A DNA stretch of 39,722 nt from UBA4615 sp046046245 (GTDB taxonomy: Bacteria > Pseudomonadota > Gammaproteobacteria > Burkholderiales > Burkholderiaceae_E): positions 1 through 39,722 of the forward strand of contig JBJOKE010000070.1 in NCBI GenBank assembly GCA_046046245.1, given 5' to 3'. The stretch's first letter is position 1. Every line of letters starts with the position of its first letter. The notes beneath the pieces are model-generated. The model was not told the DNA's origin. It saw nothing but the letters and a program-made list of their open reading frames with translations, and did not search any database. The position numbers and the translations under genes are program-made. Positions 36,875 to 39,722 of the stretch are shown here, piece by piece.

Positions 36875-37852
36875 TCAATCGAGCTTGATGTTCGCCTCCG
36901 TGACCACCTTGCTCCACTTCGCGGCGCTGCGGTCCAGCGCGGCCCTGAACTGGTCGGGCGTCAGACTGCGGCCGGGATCCGCCGAGAGCTCCGTCCAGCG
37001 CTTGCGCACGTCCGGCAGGTTGATCACCTGCGTGATCTCCCGATGCAGCAGCGCCACGATGTCCGCGGGCGTGCCGGCGGGCAGGAAGATGGCGTCCTCG
37101 GACGTGGCCTCGAAGCCGGACGCGACCGACTCGGCCAGCGTGGGGACGTTGGGCAGGCTCGCCACTCGCCTGGAGGAGGTGACGGCGAGCACACGGAGGC
37201 GCCCTTCGGCGATCGCCGGCATGGCCGGCGGCGTGCCGATGAACATCATGTCCATCTGACCGCCCAGGACATCGACCAGCGCCGCGCCCCCGCCGCGATA
37301 CGGCACGTGCTGCATGCGCGTGCCGGCGGACTCGTTGAGCAGCATGATCGCCAGGTGCGTGATCGAGCCGGCTCCGGCCGACGCCATGTTCAGTCCGCCG
37401 GGCCGCTGCTTCTCGCGCGCGATCACGTCCTGGATGGACTTCAGCGACGACCCGGAGGCGGTGACCATCAGCAGCGGCGACGAGGCGATCTCGACGACCG
37501 GGATCAGGTCCGACGCCTTGTAGGGCAGCTTCGGATACAGCGCCGGGGACAGGTCGTAGATGCCGACGCTGCCCAGCAGCAGCGTATGTCCGTCGGGCGC
37601 CGACTTGGCGACATGGTCCGCCCCGATGATGCCGCCGGCGCCCACGCGGTTCTCCACGACCACGGGCTGGCTCAGGCGCTCGGCGAGCTTCTGCGCGATG
37701 GTCCTGGCGAAGATGTCCGATGCGCCGCCCACCGCGTAGGGCACGACGATCCGCAAGGGCTTCGTCGGAAAATCCGCCGCGCCGGCACTCGGGGTGCCGG
37801 CGAGCAGGGTCAACCCCGCGACGAGCCAGAGGGCGAGCTTCGAGCGATGCAT
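36875..37852 (-). CDS. Tripartite tricarboxylate transporter receptor (TctC/Bug family)
   Basis: Periplasmic solute-binding protein of 325 residues with a signal peptide (LALWLVAGLTLLAGTPSAGA, cut before ADFP). Family motifs: YPxKPLRIVVPY form at the start (FPTKPLRIVVPYAVGG), VVVENRVGAGGIIGADHVAK, HVPYRGGGAALVDVLGGQMD, and LPNVPTLAESV. Bug proteins bind carboxylates and related acids. No tctA or tctB is adjacent; the pair at 4523-6521 is 30 kb away. First gene of the catabolic string and divergent from the LysR gene; AAGGAA precedes ATG 37852. Confidence 0.94.
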   Translation of the reverse strand: MHRSKLALWLVAGLTLLAGTPSAGAADFPTKPLRIVVPYAVGGASDIFARTIAQKLAERLSQPVVVENRVGAGGIIGADHVAKSAPDGHTLLLGSVGIYDLSPALYPKLPYKASDLIPVVEIASSPLLMVTASGSSLKSIQDVIAREKQRPGGLNMASAGAGSITHLAIMLLNESAGTRMQHVPYRGGGAALVDVLGGQMDMMFIGTPPAMPAIAEGRLRVLAVTSSRRVASLPNVPTLAESVASGFEATSEDAIFLPAGTPADIVALLHREITQVINLPDVRKRWTELSADPGRSLTPDQFRAALDRSAAKWSKVVTEANIKLD

Positions 37853-37948
37853 GGGTGGGTTCCTTGGAGATGCGAGAGGACGGACCTGCCGGCGCTTCGC
37901 CCGACCCTCACGGACGCCCTCGCGATTCGGTAATCTGGGGCGTGGCCG

Positions 37949-37954
37949 ATTCTA
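37949..37954 (-). promoter_or_regulatory. -10 box TAGAAT in the tctC-lysR divergent region
   Basis: On the minus strand TAGAAT lies 97 bases before the tctC start, in the 193-base gap shared with the LysR gene. No good -35 box is seen, as expected for an activator-dependent promoter. The LysR operator could not be pinned down. Confidence 0.35.
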
Positions 37955-38045
37955 GGAACGGGGCCGGCCGCCGAGGTAGTCGGATTTTCTTGGCACCTGA
38001 TCAGCACCCCTTATTGCCCGACTCGAGACGATCTCGGGGATGCAC

Positions 38046-39026
38046 ATGAACGCTGCCCTGCTGCAGCTGCGCCTCAAGCACCTGCAACTGCTCGAACTGA
38101 TCCATGCCACGGGATCGCTGCGCCGCGTCGCGGCCGAACTCTGCGTGACGCAACCCGCCGTCAGCGCGATGCTCAAGGACCTGGAGCGTGCGTTCAGCAA
38201 CCAGCTCGTGACGCGCGACAGCCAGGGAGCCCGGCTGACGGAAGCCGGACACGCGCTGCGCGTGCGGCTCGGCGCCCTGCTCGACGAGCTGCGGATCGCT
38301 TCGGGCGACATGGAGAGCCACGCGCCGCTGCGCCTGCGGGTCGGGGCGATGATGGCCTCGATGTTCGACCTGATCCCGCGCGCGATCCTCCGGATGTACG
38401 CATCGCATCCGAGATCCGAGGTCCGGATCAAGGGCGGATCCATCGAACAGGTCGTGCAGGCCCTGCTGCACAACGAGGTGGATTGCGTGGTCGGTCGCCT
38501 GGACGGGCTGGACCTCGACGCCGAGACGCGCGAGACGCTGGTGGAGGAGCCGCTGCTGCCCATGCCGCTCGGGATCGCATGTGCACCCGGACACCCGCTG
38601 GACGCGCAGGGCGGGACCGTGGCCTGCGAGCGCCTGCTCGCCTACGAATGGGTGCTGATGCCGCCCGGCAGTCAGGCACGCACGGCGCTTGTCGCGGCCA
38701 TGGGCGAGCGGGGCCATCACGGACTGCGGCCGATGGTGGAGTCCGAGTCCCTCGTCGCCAACTTCCACATGGTGGCGAACTCGACGTGGCTGACCGTGGC
38801 GCCGCGCTCGGCCATCGCGCTCTACCGCGACATGGGCGTCGTGACCGAGCTCGCGATCGACTTCCCCCTCGCGGTGTCTCCGATCGCCTTCCTGTGTCAC
38901 CGGGTCAAGCAATCGCAGCCCGGGGTGCGGCTGTTCAGGCAGTCGGTGCAGGGCGTCGCCCGCGAGATGGCGGACCTGCACGGCGGGGCGCCGGGGCACG
39001 AGCCCGCGCCATCGGAGCACCGATGA
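38046..39026 (+). CDS. LysR-family transcriptional regulator
   Basis: Regulator of 326 residues. The N-terminal winged helix-turn-helix HLQLLELIHATGSLRRVAAELCVTQPAVSAML is followed by DLERAFSNQLVTRDSQGARLTEAG and a substrate-binding-fold effector domain (MFDLIPRAILRMYASHPRSEVRI onward). ATG 38046 has GGGGA five bases upstream; ATG 38040 is the longer option. Divergent from tctC, the arrangement typical of a LysR activator of the neighbouring catabolic operon, with a pathway acid as likely inducer. It converges on tarD. Confidence 0.92.
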   Translation: MNAALLQLRLKHLQLLELIHATGSLRRVAAELCVTQPAVSAMLKDLERAFSNQLVTRDSQGARLTEAGHALRVRLGALLDELRIASGDMESHAPLRLRVGAMMASMFDLIPRAILRMYASHPRSEVRIKGGSIEQVVQALLHNEVDCVVGRLDGLDLDAETRETLVEEPLLPMPLGIACAPGHPLDAQGGTVACERLLAYEWVLMPPGSQARTALVAAMGERGHHGLRPMVESESLVANFHMVANSTWLTVAPRSAIALYRDMGVVTELAIDFPLAVSPIAFLCHRVKQSQPGVRLFRQSVQGVAREMADLHGGAPGHEPAPSEHR

Positions 39027-39107
39027 GCCGTGCCTGCGCGGTGCCATCGGCGCGGGATCGGCGCCGGGGCGCTTCGGAACCCGACCCGTCCCGGCCCGCT
39101 CGGACTC

Positions 39108-39722
39108 TCAGCCGGCCAGCGCCTTCATCTCCCGATACAGGTCCGCCTTCCCCTCGAAGCCGATGCCCGGCAGCTCCGGCAGCATCACGTGGCCGTCCTC
39201 GACCTTCGTGCCGTCGGGAAAGCCGCCGAAGGGCTGGAACAGGTCCGGATACGACTCGTTGCCGCCGAGGCCCAGCCCCGCCGCGATGTTGAGCGACATC
39301 TGGTGGCCGCCGTGCGGGATGCAGCGGGCGGGCGACCAGCCGTGCTCGCGCAGCATGTCGAGCGTGCGCAGGTACTCGACGAGGCCGTAGCTCAGCGCGC
39401 AGTCGAACTGCAGCCAGTCTCGGTCGGGGCGCATGCCGCCGTAGCGGATCAGGTTGCGCGCGTCCTGCATCGAAAACAGGTTCTCGCCCGTCGCTATCGG
39501 GTTTTTGTAGTACTCGCGCAGGGTCGCTTGCAGCTCGTAGTCCAGCGGGTCACCGGCTTCTTCGTACCAAAACAAATCGTACTGCGACAAGGCCTTGGCG
39601 TAGGCGATGGCGGTGTCCAGGCCGAAGCGGCCGTTGGCATCCACACACAGGCGCTGGCCGTCTTGCAGCACCTGCATCACCGCATCGATGCGACGCAGGT
39701 CGTCATCGAGCGACGCGCCGCC
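39108..39722 (-). CDS. tarD: D(-)-tartrate dehydratase, C-terminal part (cut by window edge)
   Basis: Enolase-superfamily dehydratase turning D-tartrate into oxaloacetate. The 204 visible residues (C-terminal barrel) carry the metal ligands Asp in VDANGRF, Glu in FWYEEAGDPLDY and Glu in ATGENLFS, the DWLQFDCALSYGL strand, and the catalytic-His loop CIPHGGHQMSLNIAAGLG. This closely follows the described Bradyrhizobium D-tartrate dehydratase as I remember it, including its end FEGKADLYREMKALAG. The N-terminal half lies beyond 39722. Codon use changes inside the gene: the part beyond about 39480 uses TTG, TTT, GAA, AAA and ATA codons that are rare elsewhere in the window. Confidence 0.9.
   Translation of the reverse strand, partial: GGASLDDDLRRIDAVMQVLQDGQRLCVDANGRFGLDTAIAYAKALSQYDLFWYEEAGDPLDYELQATLREYYKNPIATGENLFSMQDARNLIRYGGMRPDRDWLQFDCALSYGLVEYLRTLDMLREHGWSPARCIPHGGHQMSLNIAAGLGLGGNESYPDLFQPFGGFPDGTKVEDGHVMLPELPGIGFEGKADLYREMKALAG

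Noticed and set aside
31651..39722. Second copy of the tmRNA 3' end (island attachment site)
   Set aside because: I looked for the T-arm sequence downstream and found none in this window, so no att site is claimed.

Overview
The window looks like chromosomal DNA from a very GC-rich betaproteobacterium of the order Burkholderiales. The evidence is the gyrA-serC-pheA-hisC-tyrA gene string, a neighbouring ompA-ubiG-gph string, a one-piece tmRNA whose tag reads ANDERFALAA, two sets of tripartite tricarboxylate transporter (TTT) genes, and an almost exclusive use of G/C-ending codons. The family cannot be fixed from this sequence alone. I see no insertion sequence, prophage, integrase, CRISPR array or stand-alone tRNA. 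No gene-free stretch is longer than about 200 bases.

Layout. 1-501: the start of alaS, cut by the window edge. 698-6521: a CaiB/BaiF CoA-transferase, a PAS histidine kinase and a FixJ-type response regulator in overlapping frames, then tctB-tctA behind its own promoter and closed by a good terminator. This looks like sensing, uptake and CoA activation of a carboxylic acid, but no receptor gene is present. 6616-7257: an otnC-like acid-sugar phosphate decarboxylase, divergent from 7320-12368: LysE exporter, haloacid-dehalogenase-like HAD protein, gamma-glutamyltransferase-like protein, TraB/GumN-like protein and an alpha/beta hydrolase. 12434-13817: a beta-hydroxyacid dehydrogenase and a DUF1499 lipoprotein. 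13849-20791 (minus): gyrA, serC, pheA, hisC, tyrA, a housekeeping operon for gyrase and for serine, phenylalanine, tyrosine and histidine synthesis. 21001-24851: mtaD, an OmpA-domain lipoprotein, ubiG and gph. 24907-29144: a giant DUF748 (AsmA-like) envelope protein and a double TM2-domain membrane protein. 29225-31119 (minus): a crotonase and a TauD/TfdA dioxygenase. 31284-31650: ssrA (tmRNA).

Downstream of ssrA the gene content becomes accessory: an SDR oxidoreductase with an AraC-type regulator, then (minus) a TctC receptor, a split altronate-dehydratase-like enzyme and an FGGY sugar kinase, with a divergent LysR regulator and a D-tartrate dehydratase (tarD) running off the end. This last group (33854-39722) is the best candidate for an undescribed system. 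It looks like a regulated catabolic route for a hydroxy-acid or acid sugar, in which a UxaA-like lyase with a non-standard active-site signature is paired with an FGGY kinase instead of the usual KDG kinase.

Method limits: all calls come from reading motifs, start sites and gene context. No database search or folding program was run. Sense ORFs here are shadowed by very long antisense ORFs caused by the base composition; these were ignored.
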